Below, piece after piece: positions 20,372-31,622 of a stretch of DNA of 64,000 nt. A program made the position numbers and the translations under genes. The DNA is from Globisporangium splendens. Its lineage: Eukaryota > Oomycota > Peronosporomycetes > Pythiales > Pythiaceae. Numbering within the stretch: position 1 is the first letter of the stretch; each line of letters begins with the position of its first letter. The stretch spans positions 1 through 64,000 of the forward strand of contig VFIW01000091.1 in NCBI GenBank assembly GCA_006386115.1. Reading direction: 5' to 3'. The notes under the pieces were generated by a model. It was not told where the DNA came from. It ran no database searches and saw only the letters and a program-made list of their open reading frames with translations.

Positions 20372-21339
20372 TGCATGCGTTGCGTACCATGGTGCAACAT
20401 GTGAATCGACATGCCTCGAACCGAAATACTGAGAGTTAAACGCCTTTGCTCGTTGTCCAACCCTCAGGCGATACGTCGTCGACTAGAGGTCACGCAAGAG
20501 CTTTTAAGACACGAGTTAATGATCCCACACGCAACAGAGAAGTCCAACCTTGACGACTTGGCTTGTGATCACGTTGGAGTCTGGTTCTGGGAGAGCGCGT
20601 GGTAGCCATGATGCTCTGCAGCTGTCCAATGCCCAAACGTTGCTTGATTCCTGTTCAATACTCCCAACTCTCTTAAGAGTTGCGAGTCGGCAGCTTCAGC
20701 AGACACTGCGCTCTTAGCCAGTCGCTTGCGCTTGCTGCCTCAACTGCAATCAATGATGAAGCAACCTCTATTGACAGCTCGCACGTGATGACTGCATGCC
20801 AGCTCATGTTGGCGGAGTCAGTGGTTCCAGAACGCCCGACGACAGCTCTGACTCACCAACGTCTCCCGCCTCGAAGCCTCTTTCTTCTAGCTTCCGTGCG
20901 ACGAACTCAGACTGGTCTGGGAACCACACAGTGGACACCAGCGCGTTGCTTGCACTCAGTGCAAGTGCATGTCACCTCCACACATCGAGCACCTTGTGTC
21001 ACCACCTTGAACGTCTCCGCATCCTCCCTGGCGGTATGTGCGCGCGGCGGCTTCTGGAACAATCGACGCTGCTGATTGCACATATTGAAGCAGAGGCCAT
21101 CGCCACCCCACACTTGACGCATGCCGAGTGGACTGTGGTGTCATCGTGTTGTTTCAAACATGTCATATTATACACTCCGATAATATCTTGAAGCTCGTTT
21201 AGTTCAAAACACATCGCGCCAAAGAAACAGGTGTCGTAAATGAACGAGCTACAGCAGATTCTGGTGAGCGAATCAAAACCCCACACAGTTTTGGAATTCA
21301 CCTCGACCACACACACTCGCCCACACAAACAACAGCACA
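20372..21339. other. Intergenic, degenerate sequence upstream of HSP10
   Basis: Open frames at 20680-21075 and 20796-21191 are Ser/Thr/His-rich and overlap each other. I recognise nothing in them and leave them uncalled. Confidence 0.35.
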
Positions 21340-21821
21340 ATGGTACGCGGAATCTTATGGACCATGGCGGAATGCATCGCCCTTTGCTCACATTGCCATA
21401 TGTATATGAACTTGTTGCTGTGACTGCAGTCTGCCCTCCGCAAGTTGATCCCATTCGGCAACCGCGTGCTCGTCAAGCGCTTTGAGCCAGCCGTCAAGGT
21501 GCGCATGCCACATCTTGCCGACACTCCTGTTGAGTGTGTGCGCTTGCTTACATCTGTGCTGTTGTTTTGTATGTGAACGCGCACATATGGCAGACGGCCA
21601 GCGGCATCTACTTGCCAGATGCGGACCAGCAAAAGCAGAACGAGGGCGAGGTCATCGCCGTCGGCCCAGGCTTCCGCAACCACGAGGGCAACTTGATCCC
21701 AGTGCAGAGCGCTGTCGGTGACAAGGTGCTGCTCCCAGAGTACGGCGGCAGCGTCGTCAAGCTCGGCAACGAGGAGTTCCACCTGTTCCGCGACGAAGAC
21801 ATCCTCGGCAAGCTCGAATAA
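21340..21821 (+). CDS. HSP10: 10-kDa chaperonin (HSP10/GroES)
   Basis: Exons 21340-21342 (only ATG), 21430-21498 and 21594-21821 give 99 residues, the normal size. Introns are 87 nt (GTACGC..GCAG) and 95 nt (GTGCGC..GCAG). The product has KLIPFGNRVLVKR, the mobile loop TASGIYLPDADQQK, GEVIAVGPG, and the end KLGNEEFHLFRDEDILGKLE. It caps the mitochondrial HSP60 chamber and assists folding of matrix proteins. The reading starts MSALRKL only if the first exon is just the initiator codon; no other in-frame ATG fits a normal N-terminus. Confidence 0.95.
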
Positions 21822-22226
21822 GTCGAATCAATAGGTCTGCTTCATCGTGGTCTCACGCTTGTGGGGACCGCTTTTGGAACCAAGATGACAGACTTGGCGT
21901 CTGGGAATCGTTTCTCAAACATGGGACAGAGGACAAAAGGAAAAGCAATCAAGGCTGAAAGATCGCAGTGACTGGGTGAGGAGTGAGCAGGTTTGTCGAT
22001 CCATTCGCTCGTTACGCCCGCTGTGTTCTGGAAGCCTTGGCGCATTCTTTTCTCTTTGCCGAAGAAAAAAAGATTCTATAGGAGATAAATATGTAAACGC
22101 TTACCACCAGCTTGGGCTTGATGTTTGCGCATTTCAGACTCATTCTCACGTGGTTTATGTGTGTATTCAATAGATAGTTCTCTCATCCCTCTCACAGCGT
22201 AACTCAACGATGCGCAGCAAATTTGC
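21822..22226. other. Intergenic between convergent HSP10 and guanine deaminase
   Basis: Holds the 3' ends of both flanking genes; no gene seen. Confidence 0.4.
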
Positions 22227-23594
22227 TTACTTGGCGTGCGTCTCCTTGACCTTCTTGCCGCTCACGAATATTGTTTCGATGTTGCGGTCGTCGCCCAGGA
22301 ACAAGAACTTTTGGAAGGTGTGCAGCACGTCGGTGGCTTCGTGCGCGTCGTGCGCTTCGTCGATCGGACTGTTGTCCACGTACGGATTCACGACAAGCGC
22401 ATCAAACTCCTTGCCGACGACAAAATTGCCCACTTTGTCCGCGAGACCGAGGGATTCTGCGCCGCCGACAGTCGCCAAATGGAACGCCTCGGCGTACGTC
22501 AACGACTCGTGCGTGTCCGCCTCATCCTCGTGTGCGCTGCCGTTGCCGATTGAGACCAACTTGGACGCAATCACGGCTTGGCGAATCGCATCCAACATGG
22601 ACGTCGAGTACCCGCCCGAGACGTCGGTGCCTAAACCGACCTTGATGCCTTCCTTCATGAGACGTCGGACGTTCAGTACGCCACTGCTCAGCGAGAAGTT
22701 CGAGTTCGGACAGTGGATCACGGCTGTTTGACGCAACCGAAGGATCTCGCGCTCGTCCTTGCTGCACCAGATGCAATGTGCCATGTACGATCGGTCGTGG
22801 AGGAGACCGTGGTCGTCGTACACAGCGGCGTAGCTCTCGCATTCGGGGTGCATACTCTTGACCCAACTGATTTCGGCTCGGTTCTCCGACAAATGCGATT
22901 GCACCGGCAGTTTTGGTTCATGTTCGCGCGAGATCTCGCTCAGCGCGTTCATGAGCTTCGATGTCGTGCTCGGAACGAATCGCGGCGTGATCACAGGCGT
23001 GAGTAACGGGTTCTTCTTTCCATGGACGTAGTCGACAAACTCGCGCGTGTGCTGGATCGATGTCTGCGTATCTTCCGCGAGCTCCTTGGAGCAATTGCGG
23101 TCCATATTCACTTTGCCGATGTAACCACGCTGGCCAAGGCTGTCAATAATATCGGTGAGCACCTTGCACGCGTCTAAATGGATCGTGGCAAAGTACGAGC
23201 ACGTCGTCGTGCCGTTGTACAAATGGCGCTTGACGGCCTTCGAGTACACCGACTCGGCGTACTTGGTGCACGCAAACTTGGATTCGTACGGGAACGTGTA
23301 CTTCTCGAGCCAGTCGAGGAGCGGCAAGTGCATGCCGACGCCGATGAACGAGTACTGCGGCGCGTGCGCGTGGCCGTCAACGAAACCCGGGATCAGCAGC
23401 TTGTCCCCCAAGTCCACGAGCTCGTCGTAGCGCGCGTCGCTGGGGTCTTGCTTCTGGAGATCGAGCACGAAGGCGATCTTGCCGTCCTGGTCGACGCCCA
23501 CGAGCCCCGGCTGCAGGATCTCGAGCTGGTTGAGCGCCACCGAGTGCACGACGTTGCACTTGTACGCGACCGTGCGCGTCGCTGTCTTGCACAT
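22227..23594 (-). CDS. GDA: Guanine deaminase
   Basis: The intronless frame encodes 455 residues from ATG at 23594. It is an amidohydrolase that converts guanine to xanthine and ammonia in purine salvage/catabolism. Metal-site motifs are in family order: PGFVDGHAHAPQYSF (HxH), QSHLSENRAEI, AHCIWCSKDE and GLGTDVSGGYS. The region YNGTTTCSYFATIH is also typical. The frame stays open 249 nt further upstream to 23843, adding about 83 residues rich in Arg/Pro/Ser. I prefer the internal ATG because it begins the conserved domain, but a longer form cannot be excluded. Confidence 0.93.
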   Translation of the reverse strand: MCKTATRTVAYKCNVVHSVALNQLEILQPGLVGVDQDGKIAFVLDLQKQDPSDARYDELVDLGDKLLIPGFVDGHAHAPQYSFIGVGMHLPLLDWLEKYTFPYESKFACTKYAESVYSKAVKRHLYNGTTTCSYFATIHLDACKVLTDIIDSLGQRGYIGKVNMDRNCSKELAEDTQTSIQHTREFVDYVHGKKNPLLTPVITPRFVPSTTSKLMNALSEISREHEPKLPVQSHLSENRAEISWVKSMHPECESYAAVYDDHGLLHDRSYMAHCIWCSKDEREILRLRQTAVIHCPNSNFSLSSGVLNVRRLMKEGIKVGLGTDVSGGYSTSMLDAIRQAVIASKLVSIGNGSAHEDEADTHESLTYAEAFHLATVGGAESLGLADKVGNFVVGKEFDALVVNPYVDNSPIDEAHDAHEATDVLHTFQKFLFLGDDRNIETIFVSGKKVKETHAK

Positions 23595-25747
23595 GGTGCG
23601 AGTGCGACTTGGAGCTTGGGAGAAGGTCTTGGAGAAGGGAGCGCCGCGTCCGTCGATGTGTCGCCGCCGCGGCAAAATGCCAAATGAGCGCTTCGGGAGC
23701 TGCTGACGGACGGGATGCATGCAGGTGGGCGGATTTGAGGAGGATGCGGTTGAAGGGCAAGTGCGGGCAGAGAACACTTGTGCATGCATGCATGCATTCA
23801 CCAGTTGCCGCAACCGCAGCAGCCAATCAGAGCGCAGTGTCATCGGAAGTCATAGGTTTGATTGGCCGAAATAAGGAGGAAAATCAACTTGAAACGACGC
23901 TGCCGTTGTTCGCATTCACGACTCGCATTCACCAGCCGACCGCCATGTGGTCCACAGCAAGTTCCATGCATTCACGGACCTCTGAAAGAGAATATCAGAG
24001 ATGAAGTGAGGGGTGCAGCTGATATCGGTTCGATAGCAAATTGGTGCTCTTGAACCTACTTAATAGACCAAGCATTTTGCAACACTTGGCTGGTGCTTTC
24101 ACTGGGAAAAGGTGTGCCGCGTGAAAGCCTGAAAATGCCTCACGCGCGTCTCATTGTCAGTGAATTCTGGAGCATTCCCGGCCACTCACGCTGGAGTAGA
24201 AGTTTGCATGCAAACATGAATGCGTTTGTACGCACTACTGATACAGGAGAGCGGAAGAAAGGGGAGCCTGGCTTTCTGAAGCACACATGCAGAAGAGGGG
24301 GATGGCTGGCGACGACGGAAAGATCGCATTGAAGCGCATTTTCGCATACATGAAGGAAAGAGACACAAGAGAGATAAGCGTTACAGTGGTTCTACAGCAG
24401 TTGGTAGACAACGGCGCTTTCTTCTGCAGTCATGGGTTGAAAAAGGCTTCATTCTCCCACACGAGCGCTCGCGCACACACGCGCATCCAGATAACACACA
24501 TGTACAGTAGAGAGAGCTGGGAGTGGCAGATCGTTAAACGCCACTGTAGCCAGTGCCTCTTCACCACGACGTTATCGCTGGATGATTGGCTGAAAGTAGC
24601 CGGTCGAGGGTGCGTGATTGGTGTGTTCCAGTCCGCGATCCATGTGTGTTGTCGCCATGTGGCTGACTGGCTGCTGAGTGCATTGCACCCGTAAATTACG
24701 CGAAAGTAATCTATATCTCAACCCAGTTTTCTCGGATCTGTGTGCTGTGTCTTGAGGTTCCTCTGACAAAGCAACAGGTTTTCGCTTGTAGGCTAGTGCA
24801 GAAGTTGCATTGTGCTGATGGAAACAGATTTGTTTCTTTTTTCTGCGCTGAAAACTTTCAGTAGAATCCCTTTCGTAGGTGCCATCGTGCAGTTCTTACA
24901 TTTGCCTCTCTCTATAAAATTATAGAAATGTGTCGAAACATTGCACTCATTTAAGTTGTATTTCCATGCAGTCTGAAAATCTGCACTCCTCATCAATTTG
25001 CATTTCTCTCGTAGAGTAACGTAAAACAGTTTGTTTGGTGGTGACCAAGAAGCCGGTGGTCAGAATATGTGCTTTTGAAGCTTCGATGGGTCGAGGGTAC
25101 ATCCACTTGGCTGAGTGATGGTCTGCGTAGGCACACGAAGTATAAAATACGGTGGTAAGTTACTTTCCGAAACATAAAACAAATATATAACCACCCCCTC
25201 GCTCTCTCTTTCTCTCTCTCTCTCTCTCTTTTCGGAAACGAAAAGCGCCAGCCAGCCGTCAGTAGAAGAAAAGCTCCCAAGAAGGCAACACCCACGAGAT
25301 CGGATTGGTCGGGTATTTATATCCGCCACCGCCGCCACCCGAAGCTAAATCGAGCCAAAGAGAGCAGCAGCAGCAGGACGCGCACAAAACGCGTTTTCCT
25401 GTGACACCCGCGAAAGCCAACAAACCGCACGCGAACGAAGCAGCCGAAGGTTGTCGTGCTGGTGACGAGACGACTTCCGTGAACGCCATATAGACGCATC
25501 CGCCGCCGCCGTCGCGAGTTTCTCCCTTTGCCAGTATCCACCATAACGGGACCACGTCACACCGGACGCCGCGCAGAACGTCAACGGATGGGATAAGTTT
25601 CTTTTCCGCTTGCAATTGATACACGAGGAGGCGAACACTAGAGTGCGATCGTCCCCTTTCGAGAAGAAGCAGCAGCAGCAAAACCCTGGGGGGAGCGAGA
25701 GGAAAAACACGAGAAACCAGTATCTGTAGAGGAAAGACGACGAAAGG
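23595..25747. other. Long intergenic region with CT microsatellite
   Basis: 25199-25230 is a CT-rich run on the plus strand. The last ~250 bp upstream of the next gene are GC-rich and purine/pyrimidine-skewed, probably a leader. Open frames (for example 24287-24694) show no recognisable domain. Confidence 0.4.
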
Positions 25748-26345
25748 ATGATCGCGCCGACCAACAAGCCCACACTCGTGCAGTGGGAGCACCTGTCCTT
25801 CGTCATCATGGACGCGCCGAACGACAGCAACCTCCATCTCTATCTGAAAGAGCTCAAGAAGCACAACGTCACGGACCTCGTGCGCGCCTGCGAAGTGACG
25901 TACAGCCGCGAGTCCGTCGAGGCGGCGGGGATCCACGTCCACGAGCTGGAGTTCCCCGACGGAGAACCCCCCGACGGCGACATTCTCGATAAGTGGCTCG
26001 ACCTCGTCTCCGACTGTTTCAAGGACAACAAAATCGACTCGAAAAGCAACAAGTCCATTGCCGTGCATTGCGTCGCGGGACTCGGACGGTGAGTCGTTTT
26101 ATTTGGTTTATTGTTGTTGCAGCGTGTCCGAGAGCTTATCATTTGGTGCGTGCTTTCATCATTTCCCATTCTGTAGCGCCCCTGTGCTCGTCGCGATCGC
26201 GCTCATCGAGTTCGGCTTGGACCCGATCAATGCCGTGGAGCACATTCGCAAATTCCGCCGTGGTGCCATCAATTTGCGGCAGCTCAAGTACCTGGAGAAG
26301 TACCAGCCGCGTCGCGGCCACAAGGCGAAATGCAGCATCATGTGA
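25748..26345 (+). CDS. PRL-type (PTP4A) protein tyrosine phosphatase
   Basis: Exons 25748-26088 and 26177-26345 encode 169 residues. The 88-nt intron (GTGAGT..GTAG) splits the active-site signature. The joined product reads [21 protein letters not shown], with the catalytic Cys and Arg of HCxxGxxR and the PRL-specific Ala after Arg. The WPD-type loop is EFPDGEPP. The last residues are CSIM, a CaaX box, after a basic stretch RRGHKAK, so farnesylation and membrane attachment are expected. Length matches animal PRLs (about 170). PRLs act in growth and magnesium homeostasis in animals; the oomycete role is unknown. Confidence 0.93.
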
Positions 26346-26548
26346 ATCTCATGTCGTCGTCTTTTTCTCGGCAGCGACAAGCAACGACAGCCAGCGATTT
26401 GCATTTGATCAGTATCATGAGAGCGGTGGGGTTCACTTTATATTTCTTTTCAACAAGAAACGTCATAAACACACACACACACAAAGCATCGCATCTTTCA
26501 AGAAAAAAAAAGCGTCCTTACTGTTCGTGTAAAGCATTGGCATATCGC

Positions 26549-27904
26549 TTAGAGCTTCACCTGCGACGTGAGTGCGCGTTGGATGAGCGGCACAACCTGC
26601 TTTCGCGATGCGCTCGTGTTGCGCTGGCGGAACGCTATCAATCGAGCGTCCGCGTAGATGCTGGGCAGATCCATGGACTCGAGTTGCAGCGAACTCTCCT
26701 GCGTCAGGAACGCGACGCACTGGCGCGTGCAGCTCTGGCCGCCCGTGTCCTCGTAGAACAGGAGCTGTCGGTGGCGCGCGCCGTCCGCGTCCACAAAGAT
26801 CATCATCACGACGAGGAACGCGAGCTGGTTCTGCATCACATATGCTTCCAGCGTGTCAATGAGCGCCGCCTTGTGCTCCGCTTTCTTCACGAACGTGTCC
26901 AGGTCGATGTGGATCGTGCTCACACCGTACTGCTGCTGCTTGCTCGCCATCACGTCAAACTCCTTGTAATCGCACTGCAGGCAGTTCCAGATGGAGAACT
27001 CAGCCCAGTGCACGGGATTGAGCTTTTCCGCCTGCAGCCACTCGAAGAGCGATTCTTTCGAGGCAAACGCTGCCTTCTCGAGCTCCTCTGCGACCGCGAT
27101 GTCGCGCCGCGTGACTTTCTTCGCGCTCGGGCTGAAGTTGACGCTGTCGAGACCAATCACGGCCAGCAGCAACGTCGCCGGAAGCGCATACAACGTTTGA
27201 TCACGCTTGAGCGCATCGAGCATCTTTTCCGCGACTAGCGTGCAATTCGACGCCACGAGCGCTTGGCCGTCAGCGAACGCGATCTCGCGCACGGGTGCGG
27301 TCGGGTGCTTCCCGAGATCCATGTGATGGTCCAAGATCTCGACGATTTCAGCCACACTCTCGCTTTCCTGCGGCAACCCAATGCGCTTCATGTTGAGTGC
27401 ATTATGGTCGAGTAGCGTCAGACACAGCCGCGCGCGGCCACTTTTAAATGCCGCGCACTGCCATGGGAACTCGTCCACAAACACGAGTGCGCTCAAGTCG
27501 AGGTCGAGCTTCTGGAAGAGCGCCGAGACGTCGCAGCGCAGCACCAGCTCGTTGCGCGGGATCGAGAGCACAGGAATGTACACGTTTGCGCTGTCGCCTC
27601 CTTTGCTGTGGTGCTTAAAGTACGCGTAGACCAGCGAACTGACGACCGAGTCCGCATCGGCGGCTTCGTTCCCGATGGCGACGTGCACCACTTGTGCTGC
27701 TGGAAGCGTCATCGATTCATTCACGACGGCGTCGAGACTGCGCTTCGCTTGTTGCAGGAAGGAATTGAACAGCTTCACGCTCTGCGCCACCGCGTCGTCT
27801 GCGCCGCTGCGCCACTGGAACGTGCTCATGTTGGTGCGCTGGAGCCACAAGCGCCTGGAGAGGATGTGGGAGCTGCTTCTTGGTCTGAAGAGTGCTCTCC
27901 GCAT
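26549..27904 (-). CDS. Prune-type exopolyphosphatase/pyrophosphatase (DHH-DHHA2)
   Basis: The intronless frame encodes 451 residues. Motif I is IGNEAADADSVVSS (about residues 77-90), followed by LLDHNALN and the namesake DHH box EILDHHMD. A DHHA2-like C-terminal half follows. The family hydrolyses short polyphosphates, pyrophosphate or cyclic nucleotides with Mn/Mg. The first ~25 residues (MRRALFRPRSSSHILSRR..) are basic, Ser-rich and lack acidic residues, like a mitochondrial presequence. Met-26 would give a cytosolic form. It converges with the PRL phosphatase gene, 203 bp apart. The reaction is family-based; substrate preference cannot be read from sequence. Confidence 0.88.
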   Translation of the reverse strand: MRRALFRPRSSSHILSRRLWLQRTNMSTFQWRSGADDAVAQSVKLFNSFLQQAKRSLDAVVNESMTLPAAQVVHVAIGNEAADADSVVSSLVYAYFKHHSKGGDSANVYIPVLSIPRNELVLRCDVSALFQKLDLDLSALVFVDEFPWQCAAFKSGRARLCLTLLDHNALNMKRIGLPQESESVAEIVEILDHHMDLGKHPTAPVREIAFADGQALVASNCTLVAEKMLDALKRDQTLYALPATLLLAVIGLDSVNFSPSAKKVTRRDIAVAEELEKAAFASKESLFEWLQAEKLNPVHWAEFSIWNCLQCDYKEFDVMASKQQQYGVSTIHIDLDTFVKKAEHKAALIDTLEAYVMQNQLAFLVVMMIFVDADGARHRQLLFYEDTGGQSCTRQCVAFLTQESSLQLESMDLPSIYADARLIAFRQRNTSASRKQVVPLIQRALTSQVKL

Positions 27905-28408
27905 CCGAAAGTGACCGAGAAAGAGTATCCGAAAACCGATGTACCCTCTTTTAATGAGTATAGAGGACTAATAATTCTGAAGATAGAGAGTATCACACTA
28001 CAGCGGTATTTAATAAGTCGGTTCAATAACGGTTCGATGAACCGCGGTTCGACTTCGCGCGCTCATCGTCGTGTTCAGCGAAAATAGTGCGGGAAAAGCT
28101 CAGAACCGAGCACTCTTTATGTGGTCCAACCCAACAATGATATATTATAGAAGGCATACAAAATGTTGAAGGAAACCAGTTGAGGCATTCAAAATTGTTT
28201 TAGCAAGAGAGTGCAGTCGTTCCAAAACTCAAACAAATTGTAAGTTGTCAAAGGTTATGAGAAATTCCATATTGACTACAGAGATAGTTTGGCTGCTCTG
28301 GAAGTCGACCGAAGAAAGCATTGTTGCATGCACACCTCATTGCGCCATTTGCATGGTGAGTGCGCAGTCGCAGTGGCGATAACAAGGGTCTCCATACATT
28401 GACTCAAC
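27905..28408. other. Divergent promoter region
   Basis: Lies between minus-strand Prune and plus-strand CSB genes. Contains a short inverted set (gttcaataacggttcgatgaac around 28020-28040). No gene. Confidence 0.4.
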
Positions 28409-31400
28409 ATGGACGCAGCAGCGACTGAGGTGACGCCGCCGCCGTCGCTGTCGCGCTTCGAGCGCGAGTTCCCCAGCGACGACGAGTGCGTCGACGAACA
28501 GGAAGAAGCAGTAGAAGAAGGCTCTGATGACTCGGACTACATACCCGGCGCTAAAGGCAAGAAGGCAAAGAAGAAAAAAATGGTGGCGACGAAGAAGCGC
28601 CTGCGACAGGGCAGCAGTGACAGTAAGAAGCAGAAGAAGAAAGCGAAAGACCGAGCGCAAGAGGACGGGGAGCGTAAGGAGAATGGCGATGATGGCGACG
28701 ACGCGATGGGTTCACCTGCGAGTGCGAGTGCAGACGGACCGACTACTGGGGGCAAATACAAGCTCTCGAGGAAGAAGAAGAAAGACGCGAGCAATTGGGT
28801 CGACGATGGCTGCGCGACGACGTTCGCGGCACGCATTCAGGAGTTTAAGCGCTCGGTCAGGAAAGCAGTTCGAGAAGATCGCATAACGTTCTACAACAAC
28901 CCGCGATCGCAGCAGCGCATTGCTGACGAAACGCCAGACGATGAAGTAGACGACGACGGCGATTTCCATAACGATATCAGCATTGAAGCGATCGAGCAGC
29001 CTAATGACGGCAGAGATGAAAGCGAGGACTATTATGCACCCGACGACGTCATCCAGACGGACTCGGGGTTGAGCGTCCCGAAATACATGTACGCACATCT
29101 GTTCCAGCACCAAAAGGAGTGCCTAGAGTGGCTGCATCACCTGCACGAGCGCAACACGGGTGGCATCCTCGGCGACGAGATGGGGCTCGGCAAGACCGTG
29201 CAGATCGCCGCGTTCCTTGGCGCCATGCATCACGCGCGCCGTCTCCGAACCGTGCTGTTGCTTTGTCCTGCGTCCGTTCTCCTGCAATGGGTGCGGGAAT
29301 TACACAAGTGGTACCCGCTGATGCGCGTCGTGCTGCTGCACGCGTCCGGGTCTGGAGCTACGCTCGCGGGACGAACGTACAGTCAGCTGATTCGAGAAGT
29401 GTTGGACGACTACGGCGACAATGGCGGTGACGATGATCCGGGCCACACAAATGGCAATGGCGGCGGTGGCGTCATCATCTCGACGTACGAAAATGTGCGG
29501 CAGTATCAGGAGCTCTTCATGGACGTGGAGTGGGACTACGTTATCCTCGACGAGGGGCACCGCATCCGAAATCCGGATGCCGAGATCACGCTGGTGTGCA
29601 AACAGTTCAAGACCGTGCATCGGATTATCCTCACAGGGACGCCGATCCAGAATCGACTCCGCGAGCTCTGGTCGCTATTTGACTTTGTGTATCCAGGCAA
29701 ACTGGGCACGCTCCCAACGTTCGACGATGAGTTTGTGCTGCCGATCCGCACGGGCGGGTACGCGAACGCGTCGAAGATGCAGGTGTTGATGGCGTACAAG
29801 TGCGCGCTCGTGCTCAAAGACCTCATCAACCCGTTCCTGCTGCGCCGAACCAAGAAAGAGATCCAGCACGTGACCAAGATGCCCGAGAAGATGGAGCAGA
29901 TCATCTTTTGCAGCCTCACGCCACGGCAGCAGAGCGTCTACCAGACGTACTTGAACTCACCCGAGGTCGCATCTGTCTTGCGTTGTGACATCCGTCCATT
30001 CCGAGCGATCTCGATTCTGCGGCATATCTGCAATCACCCAGACTTGCTGTCCACGATTGGCGATAATGGTACAGGAGCCGGTACTTCCAGCACAGCGATC
30101 GAGGACTATGGATCGCCAGAGGCCAGCGGGAAGATGGTCGTGCTCATGAAGATTCTTGCCCTGTGGAAGGAGCAAGGCCATCGCGTGCTGTTGTTCACGC
30201 AGACGCGTAAGGTGCTCGATATCCTGGAGAGCATGATGGCACAACTCGGGTACAGTTTTTGCCGCTTGGATGGGACGACGAGTGTCAAGGAGCGGCAATC
30301 CCTGCTGGACGCGTTCAATGCCGACGGCAGCACGATTTTCATTTTCTTGCTCACGACGCGCGCCGGCGGCATCGGTATCAATTTGATTGGCGCTGACCGA
30401 GTGGTGATCTTTGATCCTGACTGGAACCCTTCGACTGATCTGCAAGCGCGTGAACGGTCCTGGCGACTCGGCCAAACGAAGCAAGTCACGATCTATCGAC
30501 TCATCACGAGCGGCACGATCGAAGAGAAGATCTACCACCGCCAGATCTTCAAACAGTATTTGACCACCAAGGTGCTGCACGATGCGAAGCGTAAGCGCTG
30601 TTTCAACAAGCACAGCCTGCGGGATTTGTTTGTACTGGGCGATCAAAAAGACGGCGCCGAGACAAACGACTTATTTATTGCTGGCAACGTCGCAAATCCG
30701 TCTGACGCCCTGGAGAAAGAAGACGACGAGGAAGAGGGACAAGTATCCGATGATCCGGATGATGCGCCTGCTGCGAGTAGTGGCGAGGATGAGAAAAAAG
30801 GCGAGAGTGCGACCAATTCCAGCAGCGCAGGGGATAACGACGCGATTTTGAAGAAACTGTTTGACGGCGAAGGAATCCAAGGAGTGTTCAACCACGACGC
30901 AGTCGAGTGCGACGGTGTCCAGAACCAAGAAGCCGATTTGATCGAAATGGAGTCGACCAAGATCGCGAAGTCCGCGTTGAGTGCACTACGCGCGTCCTGC
31001 GCCTTGATCCGGCAGCAGCGCGAGAGCGCGTTCACGCCAACGTGGACGGGCCGAAGCGGCGTCGCTGGGGATCCATCGCAGCGCACGGGACTCTTTGGAA
31101 ACCGCGTAGCACGAGGTCGCCAGCCTCTTGCTGGGTCCTCTGGCAGCAGCATCGGCTCTGGAATAGGCAGACCTGGCCAATCAAGCAGCCCATTTGCTCA
31201 AAAGTCGCTCTCGTCGAAAGATATGCTGACGAAGATCAAGATGCGCAAGAACGGCGTCGCAGTGTCGTCGTCTAACGTGGTTGGCAGCGGCTCAGGTGGA
31301 CCAAAGCTGAACAAACACGGCTTCATGGACGCGGACGAGATGGCGAAGCAGCTGCAAGCGTTCCTCAAGCCGTCGCTGACGGACCCGCGGCGCCGCGATG

Positions 31401-31537
31401 GCGTCACGACCGAAGACCTGCTCAACGCGTTTGCGAATGCGATCGCGCCGAAGGACAAGCTCGTGTTCCGCAAGCTGCTGCGCGACATGGCCGAGTGCCG
31501 TCACCGCAAGTGGACGCTCAAGGACGAGTTTCGATAG
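28409..31537 (+). CDS. RAD26: CSB/RAD26 (ERCC6-type) SNF2 ATPase for transcription-coupled repair
   Basis: A single exon encodes 1042 residues. The first ~220 are acidic/Lys-rich and disordered. The SNF2 core follows: LGDEMGLGKTVQIAAFLG (about residues 253-270), the DEGH box (about 380), TGTPIQNRLRELWSLFDF, GYANASKMQVLMAYKCA, and LINPFLLRRTKKEI. The C-lobe has LDGTTSVKERQSLLDAFN and motif VI RSWRLGQTKQVTIYRL (about 682). The GYANAS..YKCA and INPFLLRR blocks are diagnostic for CSB over other SNF2 groups. CSB remodels around stalled RNA polymerase II and recruits excision repair. The acidic tail (about 770-810) and Ser-rich linker are unstructured. The last ~80 residues contain another conserved helical block. 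It converges with the next gene, 85 bp apart. Confidence 0.93.
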   Translation: MDAAATEVTPPPSLSRFEREFPSDDECVDEQEEAVEEGSDDSDYIPGAKGKKAKKKKMVATKKRLRQGSSDSKKQKKKAKDRAQEDGERKENGDDGDDAMGSPASASADGPTTGGKYKLSRKKKKDASNWVDDGCATTFAARIQEFKRSVRKAVREDRITFYNNPRSQQRIADETPDDEVDDDGDFHNDISIEAIEQPNDGRDESEDYYAPDDVIQTDSGLSVPKYMYAHLFQHQKECLEWLHHLHERNTGGILGDEMGLGKTVQIAAFLGAMHHARRLRTVLLLCPASVLLQWVRELHKWYPLMRVVLLHASGSGATLAGRTYSQLIREVLDDYGDNGGDDDPGHTNGNGGGGVIISTYENVRQYQELFMDVEWDYVILDEGHRIRNPDAEITLVCKQFKTVHRIILTGTPIQNRLRELWSLFDFVYPGKLGTLPTFDDEFVLPIRTGGYANASKMQVLMAYKCALVLKDLINPFLLRRTKKEIQHVTKMPEKMEQIIFCSLTPRQQSVYQTYLNSPEVASVLRCDIRPFRAISILRHICNHPDLLSTIGDNGTGAGTSSTAIEDYGSPEASGKMVVLMKILALWKEQGHRVLLFTQTRKVLDILESMMAQLGYSFCRLDGTTSVKERQSLLDAFNADGSTIFIFLLTTRAGGIGINLIGADRVVIFDPDWNPSTDLQARERSWRLGQTKQVTIYRLITSGTIEEKIYHRQIFKQYLTTKVLHDAKRKRCFNKHSLRDLFVLGDQKDGAETNDLFIAGNVANPSDALEKEDDEEEGQVSDDPDDAPAASSGEDEKKGESATNSSSAGDNDAILKKLFDGEGIQGVFNHDAVECDGVQNQEADLIEMESTKIAKSALSALRASCALIRQQRESAFTPTWTGRSGVAGDPSQRTGLFGNRVARGRQPLAGSSGSSIGSGIGRPGQSSSPFAQKSLSSKDMLTKIKMRKNGVAVSSSNVVGSGSGGPKLNKHGFMDADEMAKQLQAFLKPSLTDPRRRDGVTTEDLLNAFANAIAPKDKLVFRKLLRDMAECRHRKWTLKDEFR

Positions 31538-31622
31538 AAAGCACATAGAACATATAATGTAGGTACAAACAGAGCATGTTGACAATTATTGAGAATGTGG
31601 TTGACTGCGTGAGCGTTCCTTA

